From: Calocera cornea HHB12733
Lineage: Eukaryota; Basidiomycota; Dacrymycetes; Dacrymycetales; Dacrymycetaceae
DNA: 64,000 nucleotides
Assembly (NCBI GenBank): GCA_001632435.1
Contig: KV424022.1
Span: 49,030 to 113,029, forward strand
Reading direction: 5' to 3'
Below are positions 34,525-46,826 of this stretch, piece by piece (within the stretch, counting starts at the first letter, position 1; each line of letters begins with the position of its first letter). A program made the translations under genes and the position numbers. The notes beneath the pieces were generated by a model. The model was not told the origin of the DNA. It ran no database searches and worked only from the letters and a program-made list of their open reading frames with translations.

Positions 34525-34878
34525 AGCCATGCGGAGGGTATGAAAGTCGTACAGGGGACAAGCGCCGATCTGAGGAGCATCTTCCGACCATATGCCAGAA
34601 ACTCCCTACTTTATTGTATCTAGTGCTGCACTCAATCAATTGCAAATGTTTATCGTCACCCAGGTTTTGTACCGTGTGATCGTTAGAATTTTCTTCGGGT
34701 GTCAACGTCCGTGATATCCAATTATGAGTGAAAGAGAAGCAACGCATTACACTGAGAGATAAAGAAAAGTTATCGGTAGATTATACAAAGGTGATCGGCC
34801 CGAATTTTGGAAGGTAGAATGGGACAAAGAAGTCCATCGATGATCACAGAACCAGTCAGTGGTCATTATCCGCGTAAT
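34525..34878. other. Convergent 3' region
   Basis: 354 bases between the end of the carboxypeptidase gene and the end of the next minus-strand gene. AT-rich, no gene seen. Confidence 0.5.
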
Positions 34879-36811
34879 CTAGGCACGCCTCTTGCCCTTC
34901 CGGCCGCCTCTGCCCCCTCGCCCTCCCCTGCCTTTCCCGCCTTCATTAGGTTTCGACGCGTGTTGAGACCTCGCCTTTTTCTTCTTCGGCCGACCAGAAG
35001 ACTCCGCTTGATCCTCATCCTCTCCATGTTGCTCGTCGTCGTCCTCGGATCGAGCATGCTTACGGGAGGAGCTTGGGCCCGCGGTCCAGGCAGCCGCTCC
35101 ATGACGCTCGTCTTCCGCTGCCATAGGCTCCTCTTCTTCGGTCTTCAGCACCTCCTCGACCTGCTCTTCTTCTGTCCTCGCCTGAGGCTGGAGCCTCCGC
35201 ATTCGGCTGCGAGTACCCTGGTACGGACCTTGGTATCCGTCATTCGTCGCCGCCGGTGGAACCGTCTCGTCTACGGCCGCAGGACGTCGACGAACAGGCT
35301 GTTGCATTGTCCGACGGGGCGGGACCTCGTCCTCTGTTTGCGAGTGAGACCGCGCGGGCGTCTGTGACGGCCCAGCCAGATTGTCCACTTCAACCGGGGA
35401 CGTAGCTCGTACTACGCCCAGCCAGGCACGATGAGTGCTCCATGCCGCTTCGCCGTAGGATGGGCTCCGCCTCATAACTTGTGGTCGAGCAGAGATCGAG
35501 TGTGCTGTCACATTCGCCTCTTCTGTGGTAGGTCTTGGGCTGAGCTCTTGGCTGTTCCCAGGAATGTGGGGAGGTGCAGGTGGGTCATAAGGAACGAGGT
35601 GAAAAGAACCGTCGGCGGACTGAGGAGGAGAATGGCGATCATACGTGCTCACATAGCGAGGACTGTTCATGTAGTGGAGAGTTGCGGGTGGATTATGAAT
35701 ATGAGCATCGAAATCCGGAAGACGGTTTACGGGGTGTGGAGGGCCACGGGGATCTTGCGCGCCACGACCGCGAAATTCGTCCACGGACTCGGGAGGCGCA
35801 GGTGGATACGAGGCAAAGTCCCGAGAACCTCCCATGAAGCCGTTAGCCGGAGCCTGGAGGATGCGGTTCTCCATATCCCGCGGCGGAACAATGGTATACG
35901 GCAGCCGCGGCGGTCCGCTCCCTGCACGTGTGCCGATTCCGGGGTCCGTACCATCTTCCTGCGCCCCTGTATCCTGGAGCATGTAGAGACCAGGAGCGAG
36001 ACGGTGTGTATCGTCGTGGTGATAGTGGTAGGAAATTGAAGACGGCCCGGCATTATTATCGTCGTCGCTGTGAGCGTAAGTGCTCGCATGATCGGAGATG
36101 GGACGAGACAGTGGATCAGGAGAACGGCCGACGTGATAGAGAGGAGGTGGTGTTTGAGGTCGACTGGCAGGTAGCGGTGCCGGGTCATGAAACCGCTCAG
36201 TCACTGCGATGATACGTGGAGAATCTGGAGCATCATCCGAGTACTCGAACGGGGGATCGAATGACAGTTGCCCAGCGGCAGGCTGTGTCCTGGGCCCGGA
36301 TGCCGGAAATTGCAGTGGGGAATAAGCTTGACCATGGCCGGGGCGAGGTACTGGTACACCATAGTATCCATCGGCTTCCCTCTGGAAACGGTCTAGGTTT
36401 TGCTCGGACAAGTCGTCTAGACTGGAGTGACCGGCTGCCAGTGGGTGTCGATTTGGCTCGTTTCCTGCCAAGGGTTGCGGGACGATGGTAGGTGGTTGTC
36501 CTTCAGGAATCACTGTCGACCTCTCTATCTGTTCAAATGCAATGTAACGTGCCTGTTGAAGGGCCTTCCCGGGCGATTTTAGCATGGAATCCCTAACAAC
36601 AGGATAATATACAAACAAGGAATGCGCGCTCAAACCACCCTTCAGCGCCCGCCGCTCCAAGCTCCGAAACGGCGAGTCCAAGTTCTTCTGCTTCCTCCCC
36701 CAGAAGTTCCACTGGTATTCCGGGAGCACGAGGCTCAAGATCAACAAGGAACAGCTCATTACGGAAGATGAATCCATCCTGTGCCCTGCGTGGGCGGCTC
36801 GACCGGCACAT
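34879..36811 (-). CDS. Low-complexity protein with RGG-type tail, 622 aa
   Basis: Not recognised. A first exon 36811-36617 (MCRSSRPRRAQDGFIFRNEL) joins by a 64-base intron to exon 36552-34879, giving 622 residues. I prefer this to the unspliced start at 36777, whose N-terminus looks like a chance frame. Most of the protein is Pro/Ser/His-rich and disordered. The last 130 residues are basic-acidic mixed: KTEEEEPMAAEDERH, a charged run, GRPKKKKARSQ as a likely nuclear signal, and a terminal GRGGRGGRGGRKGKRRA resembling RGG RNA-binding boxes. A nuclear or nucleolar RNA-related role is inferred from composition only. Confidence 0.6.
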
Positions 36812-37884
36812 CTTGGTCTTGATTATTTCGGTATGTGTTCGATAGATCGTCCAACGATCTCCGGTTGGATAGCTGTACGAGCGACAAAGAATGCACAAGC
36901 AAGTTCCAAAGATGGAGAGACCAGCGGAGGGGATATGCGATATTTATACCCCGTGAGCCAGTGAAGCTGCTCAACGCCATTGAGTCCGATTGTGCGTATC
37001 CACCGCCGCACAAGGCGCATACACAACAAAGGGTCGTGAGGCTACCCAATACGGGCGGCCTTGGCGTAGGCGAGAGTATGGATGAGGTCGGACATATGGA
37101 CAAAGCGTCATATGTGCAGCCCGGGGACAAAGTCCACAACTGGCCTTGCGCTTGGGCAGGGCCAAGGGCATGGTCCAATGCAAGACGGCGCAGAAAGTGC
37201 GGGCAGTGAGACATGTCGACAGCGAGGCCAAAAGCCAGAATAAAGATTCGTTCGTTCAGCTTTGTCCATGTTCGTATACTTGCGCGCCGGTTGAAAACGA
37301 AGTGACAGTACGAAGGGTGCGGCGGGCACTGGCTGATGCAGACATCAGCGGTATCGCCGCCATTGATGCCGGACCCTGTCCTCCGCGTCATGACAATGAA
37401 CGCACGGGCCACCCCCTACTGGCCGAATTGAGGTAACATATCAAGTCGAGTACGCAGAACAAAGAATCCACCCTTCATAATGGCCACGTACTTTTGGTAC
37501 CTATGATTGGACCGGAATCAGCGATAGATGTCTTCCCCTCGTCGCACAGGAAGGTTAACAATGTTGTGCATTCACTTTGGAGCTATCTCTGGCAGAGGAT
37601 AGCGCCATTACTGGAGCATACTGTATTCGAGCTACACGAAGAACATGAAACGAAATGACGATGAAGACAACAAGAACGGAAGACGAGGAAGGGAGTAATG
37701 AGGCGGCTTTGGCCGATCAATAGACATACCAGAGAGAACAAGCTTGCTTGGCAGCATAGCGATTTTAGGTTGACGAGAAACGAGAGCGAAGAGAACAATG
37801 ATCAAACGCCAAATAGCAAACAGAGAGAAAAAGAAACCGTCGCGAATGATACGAAGAGTCGTTGATGCCAGCAGTGAGACGCGG
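36812..37884. other. Intergenic region, no gene seen
   Basis: About 1.07 kb between two minus-strand genes. Overlapping plus and minus open frames (36835-37436) share sequence but neither shows a recognisable protein or splice pattern. The last 350 bases are A/G-rich, 3' end-like for the downstream gene. Confidence 0.5.
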
Positions 37885-39468
37885 CTAGTCGTCGCCATGA
37901 TCGACCTTCGCTTTTTTGGCAGCTTTCATAGCACGTCTGGGGCTGAGGAGAGCCTTCGAGCTGTCCTTCGCCTTAGACTTCCCTTTTCCTTTGCCCGTCG
38001 AATTTTTCGAGCCGTGTTTGCTTTCGTCGTCAGACTCGTTTCCAGATTCTTCGGACTCGACATCCTTTGAGCCACGATGCTCGAACGTAACGTGTTTCTC
38101 CATCCCCTTGGTGGGTGTTGGCGCAGCATCTCCGCGCCTGATGCAGCTGGCCAGGCTATCGACGACCGAAGTTGGGCCAGCCGTCCAGCCATACGGTTTG
38201 CCATTTTCCCGGTCGATGAGCGGATAGCCACTCGGAGGGAAGTGATCGAACGTAGTCGGAAGATCAGTGCGGAAGGCAACACGATTTTCGTTAGTGATGT
38301 CAGCGACCAGAGGGGGACGATTGGGAGTCGTGTTCCGGCTGCCATCAGTGGCATATGCCAAGCTGGGGTTCTTGCTTGGGGCGGGCGAGTCGGGTATAGG
38401 CATACCAAGGACAGAGGGTATGCCATCGCCGAGAAGCGAGTGCTGGGTCGACGACTGCGACAGAGTGCCTTCCGCATCGGGACTGAGTCCGGGGGTTGGA
38501 GCGTCACTTTCATCTCCGTTATTGTGCAGAGCAAGACCTGTAGTACGAACCGTCAGCGCAGTCACGCTCGCATTACTAGCGTTGCGAGTGTCATGCTGGA
38601 TGCCAGACGCTTCGTTATCTTGCATGACAGTGGAAGTAGAGACGGAGCGGCGGTGAAGTTCCATCAGTCCATTAGCTCCGGTGAGCACGGCATAGTCTTC
38701 GCGAGACATCAACCTGAGAGGCGGGGAAGGAGTATTGGCACTACGGGCGGCTGCATGAATGGCGGTCGTGGATGTAGCTCCGGCATCGGCAACATTCTTG
38801 ATCGGCGCGGTGGAAGTAGTCGCGTTCGAAGGCGTCAGCGTAAACTGTTCCACGCTGATGGTCCTACCATGAGACCGCATTGGCATACCCGTCAACTGAA
38901 GACCGTCAGCGCGAGAATCATCGAGACGCAGCTTCCAAGATATGGGGTCTTCTCCGACATCTGGCAGGGGAACATTGCTGTTGAACCTCGGGGCTGGTGG
39001 GCATGTGAGCAACATATTGTTGGAGCGTCCAGGAAGATCATGTGCATGCGGGCCCGAGCTGCCGGTTCTGACGAGAGCACTCGGGGTGGGAAGTCGACGC
39101 AGACGGTCGAGTTGAGCAATGTGATATTGCATGCGTTCCATGTGATGACGTTCGCGCAGGGCTCGTTCGTATTCGTGACGGTTCAAGCCGTAAGGACTAT
39201 TGAAGTTGAGCGGCAAAGGCGGTGGGCCTACGGGTCCGAGCGATGCGGGATAGGCAGATATATGCGCCTGATTTTGGGCGGGGCTGGTCGGGAAGGGGAG
39301 CTCGGATCCGTTGATGGGAATAGGACTGAACGGTACCAAATGGGATATGGGAGGAAGGTAGCTGGACATGGGGTGCGGTTGGTTCCAGGGAGGAGGGTGG
39401 AGCTGGGCAGGGAGAGACCGACGACCAGCGTTGAGCGAGAAAGCGGAGGAGCGATGCGGGCGGGCCAT
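37885..39468 (-). CDS. Low-complexity protein with basic-acidic tail, 527 aa
   Basis: Not recognised. Start chosen at MARPHRSSAFS (39468); the frame is open upstream to 39666 but that part has no protein character. The N-terminal half is Pro-rich, with a His/Arg helix containing HEYERALRERHHMERMQYHI that may be a short coiled coil. The middle is Ser/Thr-rich. The tail has an acidic SEESGNESDDESKH run, then a Lys-rich GKGKGKSKAKDSSK, and it ends MKAAKKAKVDHGDD. A nuclear protein is suggested only by composition. Confidence 0.55.
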   Translation of the reverse strand: MARPHRSSAFSLNAGRRSLPAQLHPPPWNQPHPMSSYLPPISHLVPFSPIPINGSELPFPTSPAQNQAHISAYPASLGPVGPPPLPLNFNSPYGLNRHEYERALRERHHMERMQYHIAQLDRLRRLPTPSALVRTGSSGPHAHDLPGRSNNMLLTCPPAPRFNSNVPLPDVGEDPISWKLRLDDSRADGLQLTGMPMRSHGRTISVEQFTLTPSNATTSTAPIKNVADAGATSTTAIHAAARSANTPSPPLRLMSREDYAVLTGANGLMELHRRSVSTSTVMQDNEASGIQHDTRNASNASVTALTVRTTGLALHNNGDESDAPTPGLSPDAEGTLSQSSTQHSLLGDGIPSVLGMPIPDSPAPSKNPSLAYATDGSRNTTPNRPPLVADITNENRVAFRTDLPTTFDHFPPSGYPLIDRENGKPYGWTAGPTSVVDSLASCIRRGDAAPTPTKGMEKHVTFEHRGSKDVESEESGNESDDESKHGSKNSTGKGKGKSKAKDSSKALLSPRRAMKAAKKAKVDHGDD

Positions 39469-40876
39469 GCCGACGGCGACGATGCGGTAGAGACAGCGAG
39501 GAGAGAAGTATTGAGAGAGAAGGTGGATATCGTGCAGCAGAAGGTATGTACAGGAAGGTGGGTTTTGGTGGTCGGGAGGAAGCAAGACCATGGTGCCAGG
39601 AGGGTTACTTATACCCAGCTTGTATGCGGTTCCTGAGCCTGCCTGAGACCCCGGTTCTCCGGACAATCACATATCGCTCGGATCGTGCCATTCCGAGAGT
39701 CCAGACCGTATGTACGTATCCCCGAAGCAGCCAAGTAGTATATTCTCAGACATTGCGCGTCGGAATGCTATTGAGTCAAGGTCGGCGCTGGGGGAAAGAG
39801 CGGCGAGTGAGCTTCACGAACACGGACACTAGTCCTGCGCCTGCCGTGCTGCCGCACACAACTTGGCACAAGCATAGCTCCATGTTGCACATACGGTCCA
39901 AATATGGTCGCATTGGTCTTTTAACAAAGCAGTTGAGCCAGGACCAGCGCGCCGTCAGCCTACCTGAGCGTGTCATTGAGTGTTGTTGACCTACAGGCTC
40001 GGGCGCGCATTCCGCGCGCCTGGCGCCACGTGCATCCCATCAAAGCGGGGGCAGTTGACGCTCAGTTGCTTTTGTCTCTTCAGTTTGCCCGTCACTTCTG
40101 GGGCTCCGACACAACCTCGCCTGATGCTCGAGCTCCTGTCTAACTCCATCCAACCGAAGCTGATCACGGTGAACAAAGAATACGAGGAGCAGGAGTGAAG
40201 CTGGGTTGAGGCGGAGGGACAGCGAACATGAGCGCAGCGTCTCCTCTTGGTGCATCTGTCGGACTTCAACGGCGAGTCACATCTGTAGCACCGTCAACTA
40301 CGTCCCTCGATGCGGAGTTATCGAACTGTTCGATGCGCGAGGGCCCAACAGGCGATCACATTCGTCTGCTTTCCAAGAATGTGATTCCTCACCGATGACG
40401 GTCTGGACTTCAGGGCTGAGAGCGCCGTTAGAGAGGAAACAAGCAAGGTAGGTCACAAGTCGCCTGCATGCGGCAGTCCGGCACCCTGCGATGTTAATTC
40501 GGACGTTGCCAGCGCGGTCAGACCACCCTTCGGATGTATGTCTGATGCGAGATTGAGAGCGATCGGCTGGGCCATGGGAGAGGGAGCCGACAGATACTGT
40601 CATCGATTGGAGTACAATACAGCTACATGCGTGATCGAGACAGGTAGACCCGGGAAACGGATAATAAAGTACGTCACACAATAGGGAGACGAGGAACAGA
40701 AACGCGATAAACACAGTTGGCTTAACAGGCCAGTGAGAGGAAGCAGAATTGGAAAAAGAATTCGAGCGCCAGCGATGATGGTGTACAAAATCCGGCAGTA
40801 TTACGATAGGATATGCTGAGGGTGAGAATCGTGAGGGGCACATCGTGGGGGATGCAGGGCGTAACGACAAACGAGG
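39469..40876. other. Intergenic region, possible short exon near 40200
   Basis: About 1.4 kb. A plus-strand frame closing at 40198 ends LELLSNSIQPKLITVNKEYE, which looks protein-like, but I cannot connect a start or a neighbouring exon. The rest is 5' flank of the 527-aa gene and 3' flank of SET1. Confidence 0.35.
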
Positions 40877-43800
40877 CTAATTGAGGAAGCCACGGCAGCG
40901 ATCCGACCCGCACAAGCAAGGAATCTTCTCTTGCTCGATGGGGAAGTGATAATCTGCCATACGCCATCAGAATGCTGATCAAATTGTGAGGCATCAAGCA
41001 AACGCACCATACGTGATCTCCTCGCCCGGCTCTATAGGCGTCTTCGCGTAGATGACGATCTTCTTAGCCCCGTTAATGGTGATGATCCGGGCCGTGCAGT
41101 TAGGGTTGCAGGAGTGGTTGATCAGCCGACTGCATATCATGGTTAGTATCATCGGCCGAACGGAGCTGGAGACAGAGCGGACGTACCCAATATTGCCCTT
41201 CATGGTTGCATCCACAACCAGGTCATCATCAATTCTGAAGAGATAGCTGCTTCCGATCCCCTGTCTCTCGTAGACCTTCTCGCGCTTGTCTGCCACCTGC
41301 TGCCGAATAACCTCGCCAACATACTCGATGACCATGTCGCCCGCGGGGATGTATTCGAGCGCATACAGACCCCAATCGTGAATGGGAGAGCGGGAGAACT
41401 TGAGCTCCTTCTTGCGCGCGCGCAGCTGGTTGAAGGCGAACAACTCGCTGCTGCCCGCTGTACCACCGCGACCACGCTCCATGTCCATAGCAATAGCTCG
41501 AGTGGTGTTCCTGTTGAGATTGCGGTTGGCGCGGGAGGTAATACCCTTGTTGCTACGCGACTTGGAGGTATCGGTGGCCTTCGGCACATCGCTGGCTGTG
41601 GTGTTGCGCTGAGGCAGGTAACTGGCCTTGAGGGCTGCAGGGATCTTGTAGAAGCCTTCTGTCCTGGCTGAACCCGTATGATGGACTGGGAGGTCGGGAT
41701 GACGCGGGGGCAGCACAAATACATCCTCGAGCCCTTCCGGCTCGGGCTCTTCCGGCTCGGGTGATCCCTTGCCTGTCAGCAAGATGCGGAGCTGATAAGC
41801 ATCCTCCTCGTCCTCGAAGCCCAGCTTGTACAAGTCGAGCTCTCCGGTAGCAGGATCGATTGCATCGCTGACCGAGGCAGGCGGAGAGACCATCTTGCGC
41901 TTCTTGGTAGGACGCATATCGTCTTCCAGCAGCTGCTGGTCCTCGAGCTCTTCTGCCAACGTTGTTCCATTGGACTCGTCGGTGGGAGAGGGGATTGTCT
42001 CGACCTTGCGCTTTCGACTGGTGCTCTTCTTCTTTGCAGGAGGGGCAGAAACGATGATCGGAGCGACGGGGGAAGGCGCAGGTACGTCCGCCACCGGCGT
42101 CGGTGTCTCCTCTTCTCCCTCGCTGTCGGTGAAGTCGATCTCCGCTTTGCGCTTCTTGCTCGCACGCTCCGACTCAGGTTCCATCGTCGACGCCTTTCGC
42201 TTCTTGAAAATGGTCTGAATCAGGTCTTCGGCAGCCCTGTCGTCGCCGGACTCGGCATCGATATCCATTGCCTCTTCGTCATCTTCCACAGGCTGCACTG
42301 CAGTCTTCAAGGAAGATGATTTCGATGCTTTCGCCTTTGCCGGCCCTGCCTCATTGATGACCTTGACCGCAGCCTTCTCTTCCAACATCCGCTTCCTCTC
42401 ACCACCTTTCTTCATGATTTTCATACCCCTCAAAGCACTCATGTCGAGCGGTCGAGGCGCAGCGGACGCCTGCGCCATCGGAGCATCGGCCTGGGAAGCG
42501 AGACGATCTTTCTTCTCAGCACGGAACTTGCGCACGCTGTCGACGACGAAGCCGCGGGCGAGCTCTCGGATGTCTTTCCGCACCAGGCGCTTGAGATCAT
42601 CCTGCAGCTCATCTGATGCCTCCTTGATGATGCGATCTTGCTCCACCTTCTCCTCATTAGGATCTGGAGGTGCCTGAACAGCTATTCTGGCCGAAGAGAG
42701 TGATGATGGGAGGCGGAGGGAGGCGGAGGCGGATGTGTGGGATTGCTGAGCATTGGAGAGAACCATTTGGGCGCGGCCTGCGGACGAGCGGCTCGTGAAG
42801 GTGACATAGACATTGACCGAATCAGTCACGACCTGACCGAGTACGTCAGCGACATATACACATGATGAAGAAATATTTCCCACCTCTTCGACGCCAAACC
42901 GGTCCAGGACCTTGGCGACCTCTCTCAGGTCAGTCTCGTCGTCCACGAGAGCGCTCTCAAAAACGAGTTGCTCAAAGCGATTGGCGGCAAGCTTCTTCCT
43001 GACCTCCCTTTTCCGACGCGCCTTCTCCGCTTCCTCGCGCGCGACCACGCCAGGGCTCTTCTTGTGCTCATCCAGAGTCATCGGCGTGGAACTACCAGTC
43101 CGGCCGTCGTTCATCGGAGTGTCTAGACCCGCGCTTGGTCGATCGCGTTCGAGGCGCTCCTTCTTCAGTCGATCTTCACGCTCTTTCTCTCGACGTGCTT
43201 TCTCCTCTTCTTTCTTCTTCTTGTGCTCGTCTTCCCAAGCTTTCCGCCGACGCCCCTGTTCTGCGGTATGCAACTTCTTGTGTTCATCGCCCGAGTCGTC
43301 CCACCTCGCCCTAAGCTTGCTCATCCACGCTTTGCTACCATCAGGAGGATCCCAATTACCAGGTGGTAAGAGGGGCGCTACGCCGCTGTCGGCGGTTTTC
43401 CGCGCAGTGAACGCATCAACGGCTGTCATACACTTGGCCGCGGCACGAGGCGACTCGAACTTCGCCCACAGCAGACCGTACGCCTGGCCGGTAGCTGGAT
43501 CGAAAGGGAAGTTGAAGTCCTGCATATATCCGAAGGTGTTCTGCAGGTGACGGTGGAGTGTGTTGCTAGGGATGGAGTTAGGGATGTTGGCGATAGTGAG
43601 TCCGGTTGGCGGCGGCGGTGACGCAGCGCGCTTTCGAGGCGCATGTTCGGGGTCGTACTGGGAGAGAAGAGTAAGACACGTGCCTGATAGTGTCCACATA
43701 TGTGGAAACGCTTACGGGATACTCGATCCAGTACACTTCCTTGCGATATCGACCGCGTCCACGACCCAGCTTGTCCTCCGCGCTCAGCAGACGGCGGGGA

Positions 43801-44681
43801 TCCTTGGGTTTGGCGTCCGACCGGCCTTCGCGCCCATACCGATAGATCGGTTGTTTGCCTGTCGCGGCACGGTGAGCTACAGCGCGACAGACGCGTGGAG
43901 AGACGCGCTCACCTTTCGTCTCCTTGAACATCGGTTGCAATATAGGATCGTAAGTAACGAAGAAGTCACGCTCTCGTGGAGGCGTTGGGCTACGTGGTGG
44001 TTCTACTACTGGCTCAGGGGGCGGAGGGGGCGGTGGAGAGGAGGGAGGGGGAGGAGGGGGGAAGTCGTCGTCAGGCGAGGGCAGAGGAGGCGCAGGCTCG
44101 TCGGGTGGCGGAGGCTCGGGCGGACACGGTGGCGGTCGTGTGGTTGGTTCAGGTGGTAGCTGTCCTCTTGATGGTGTACTCGGGGTAGGGTAGGTGAATG
44201 CAGCGGCTGCGGAGGGGGAGATGTGATGCGCGTTGAGGGTTTGTGACGGAGGGGCCATAATGGTGGTGGACGAGCTTTGCGGTTTGCGGCCCGGGCCGTT
44301 CGTGTGAATTTTGAACTTGAGCACAGACCGTTTTGATGGTCCAGTGGGCGCGTCGGGCGGGGGTGCAAGTGTCGGTGGTAGGGACTGGATAGGCGGCTGT
44401 ACGGACAGAGGAGACCGCTTTAGCGGAATTGAGATCTGACCACGCAGGCCGAACCCTCCTTGCGGACTCAGCATGCCCTGCTTCTGCTGCCCCTGCTGGC
44501 CAGCATGTTGCAGTTGCTGCTGCTGCTGTTGTTGTTGCCGCAGGGCGCGCGGGCCCGTCGGCAAGGCGTGCCCGCCCGCGCCTAGGGACGCCGCCTTGAG
44601 AGCCTGAGCGTTGCGCAACGCTGCTGGCCCCGTGGGCGGTGCCCGTAACGGCGAGGGGTGGGCTGGACGATGCGTAGACAT
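40877..44681 (-). CDS. SET1: SET1, COMPASS H3K4 methyltransferase, 1194 aa
   Basis: Catalytic subunit of the COMPASS complex, which methylates histone H3 lysine 4. Exons 44681-43716, 43657-42884, 42832-41187, 41129-41008, 40953-40877 join to 1194 residues. N-terminus: Pro- and Gln-rich, with a run of about eight Gln and several Pro runs. An RRM-type domain follows the first intron, with GLTIANIPNSIPSNTLHRHL and GYMQDFNFPFDP. A long charged linker precedes the n-SET region, which includes SYLPQRNTTASDV. SET core: LKFSRSPIHDWGLYALEYI, VIEYVGEVIR, SYLFRIDDD, then GRLINHSCNPNC after splicing. The post-SET is only visible after the last intron: ITYDYHFPIEQEK and CLCGSDRCRGFLN. Without splicing the protein would appear to lack it. 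Confidence 0.95.
44520..44553 (-). repeat. CAG/CAA tract coding poly-Gln in SET1
   Basis: A run of Gln codons near the SET1 N-terminus, flanked by Gln-rich HAGQQGQQKQG. Candidate for length variation. Confidence 0.8.
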
Positions 44682-45741
44682 CGTCGCAGCGGGTGGATGG
44701 CGGGAGGGGGAGGGGGGGAGGAGGGGAAAAGGAGGGGGCCAGCAAACTGTGCTGAGGGGAAGCGCGCGGGTGGATGGCTCTGAGACGATGAGGACGGTGC
44801 GCTCTGAGGGTGTGGAAGGTGTGACGGGGGCTGTCGACCAATCAGGTTCCTTCCGCTGCACAGCCAGCGACTGAACTCTGCGACGGCGAGCACTGGGGGC
44901 GCCCTCCACTGCCTGCATCAGACGGCCTCGAACAATGTCTACTATCCTACTGACAATGCCCAACTGTGGTCGTGCGTCTCGAGCTTGTGCGCAAACGCGC
45001 GCCTACGTGATGGCAAATGAGTACCCCGTAAACCCGGGTCCCTGCACATGCCGACCTTCCGAGGAAGAATCACGCTACCCCAAATGCTGTGATTGGCTTC
45101 CCCGTCCCTCTCGGCGCACGGTCCACCTAAAATACACTTTGCCACTGGCCGTCTTCTCAACACGACCATCACTTCCCCCATGCAAGCAGACGTCCTCGAC
45201 TTCGTTACTTCGCTCGGAAAACTGACTACATTGGCCACAGAGCGTCCTCTATGGGGATGTCTTACTCCCCGCTGGCAACCAGCGTTATGAAGAAAATCGG
45301 ATGGCCGCTTCCATCCACCGTCAACCAACAACGGCATGACCAACTGCTAGAAAACATTGCATTAGGAGGGGATTACGTTTGGTTTCTGCTATACTGGAAG
45401 GACAGCGACTCCAGGGGACGGGTTGATCAAGGTGATGTTCCTCGGGTAGATGTTGTGGGTGTTGGTCAGCTGGCACGGTGACGGGTTTTGCTCATCAACG
45501 GTGTTTACAAGGAATGAGTGGAGACGTGCTGGCTTGCGGAAAAGTAAGGGATCCCAAATGAGGTGTGCCAGCTCCAAGTTTTTCGAAGGAGTGTTTGGTA
45601 TGCAGCTTGTTGACACACACGCCTCAAGACTCAACGAAAAAAGTATATTCGTATACACTACAAACAAATGCAAGGATATGAAATGCAAAGAAACTGGATA
45701 TTTGTGTCACCCGCCACAGCTGCAGACGGTGCTAATCGCAC
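44682..45741. other. SET1 upstream region; no clear gene
   Basis: About 1.06 kb. Short plus-strand frames starting at 44935 and at 45180 (MQADVLDFVTSLGKLTTLA) look weakly coding, but none has a consistent splice model. Confidence 0.4.
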
Positions 45742-46826
45742 CTAAATCTCGTCCGGCCGCCTCTCCTGGATCCTCGGCCCAGCGAGGTCGGTATCGCTCG
45801 CCGCCCATGCGTCCCGTTCATCGGCATACATCGGCGCCTGCTCCTCGTGATCCGCGCCCTTCTCGGCGGGCGTCTTGCGCCCGTCGCCCTCGTACTTGGG
45901 CGGCATGTTCGGGTCGTACGGAGGGGCGACGAAGGCGTCGCTCCTGTTGTCGGCGAACGGGTCGCGTGCCGCATATGCGCCAGCATCGTACCGCGGCTCG
46001 CCGTTGGGTTGGAATGACCCCATGCGGATCGCATCGGCGCGCGGGGGGGCGGAACGGCCATAAGAGGGATCGAGGATCTGGTAGGACCAAGCGAGCGCCA
46101 TCAATACGAATATGGCGCTGGCGACGACGGCGACGATGAACCAGATGATGACGCTCGCGGACTGGCGGGAGAAGGCGCTGTTACAGAAGCTTTGCGCGTC
46201 CGCTGCGCTCAGCTGGCGCTCGCTGAAGCCGAACCAGAACGGGTTGCCCGTTACGACCGTCAGGTTTGTAGTGGCCGTCTCGCACTCGCTGATGATCTGT
46301 GACTGGAAGCGGAAGTGCGCGATGATGACGAAGAGCTGTCCCGCGCACAGAACCAATGCTCCGACGATCGAGAGATATGCAAATGCGCGAGCAAATGTAG
46401 CGCGATTCTGCAAAGTGAAGTTAGTAGGTCCCGAATTGAGGCGCCGGTGCGAACGTACCGAAATCCCAACGATCAGACCGACGATCATGAATATGGCGAA
46501 GCCGCACATAAGGGCACCGATAATAATGTCGAAAGTGATAAGATCGCTGCCGCCGCTTGCCGAGCGGTCGAACCCAATGTCCCGGAATGACTGAACTCCG
46601 CTGGACCAGGGGTCAGATGAGAAGCTCGCATTACAGCGATATGAAGGCGTACAAAGCAAGACCCCATGCAATACCAGCCTTTGGAGCAGAGCAGTAAGAA
46701 CATTGGCGCTCAGGCAGACGCTGTACTTACGATACAGAGACAAATGATGATAGAGCGCAGCGGTCCGCGCTGCAAGCTCGTCAGCACCCTGCTCTTTGGC
46801 ATCTCCGGTGGCAGTCTGGTCGACAT
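45742..46826 (-). CDS. Four-TM membrane protein
   Basis: Not assigned to a named family. Splicing from ATG 46826 (MSTRLPPEMPKS): the first intron uses GTAAGT to CCAAAG and a second, of 34 bases, runs from GTAATG to TCCAG. This gives a clean first helix IIICLCIAGIAWGLALYAF and restores frame into LGVQSFRDIG. Three more helices follow: IIIGALMCGFAIFMIVGLIV, FAYLSIVGALVLCAGQLFVI and IIWFIVAVVASAIFVLMALA. Between helices 3 and 4 lies a roughly 65-residue loop with two cysteines (SECE, SFCN) and N-glycosylation-like sites. The cytosolic tail is acidic and Pro-rich. A further in-frame 51-base intron sits in the VGIS|NRATF loop. The layout resembles tetraspan/MARVEL-type proteins. Confidence 0.7.

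Noticed and set aside
36777..36777. ATG 36777 as start of the RGG-type protein
   Set aside because: A spliced first exon from 36811 gives a better N-terminus and a normal 64-base intron.
38077..39636. 519-aa plus-strand frame opposite the 527-aa gene
   Set aside because: Arg/Gly-rich shadow with no domain; the minus strand has the lysine-rich tail and Pro-rich composition of its neighbours.
39980..40198. Possible small gene ending at 40198
   Set aside because: The end looks coding but no start, splice partner or family could be seen; kept only as a note in the gap entry.
43560..44188. Plus-strand Arg/Gly-rich frames opposite the SET1 N-terminus
   Set aside because: They are complements of the Pro-rich SET1 coding sequence.
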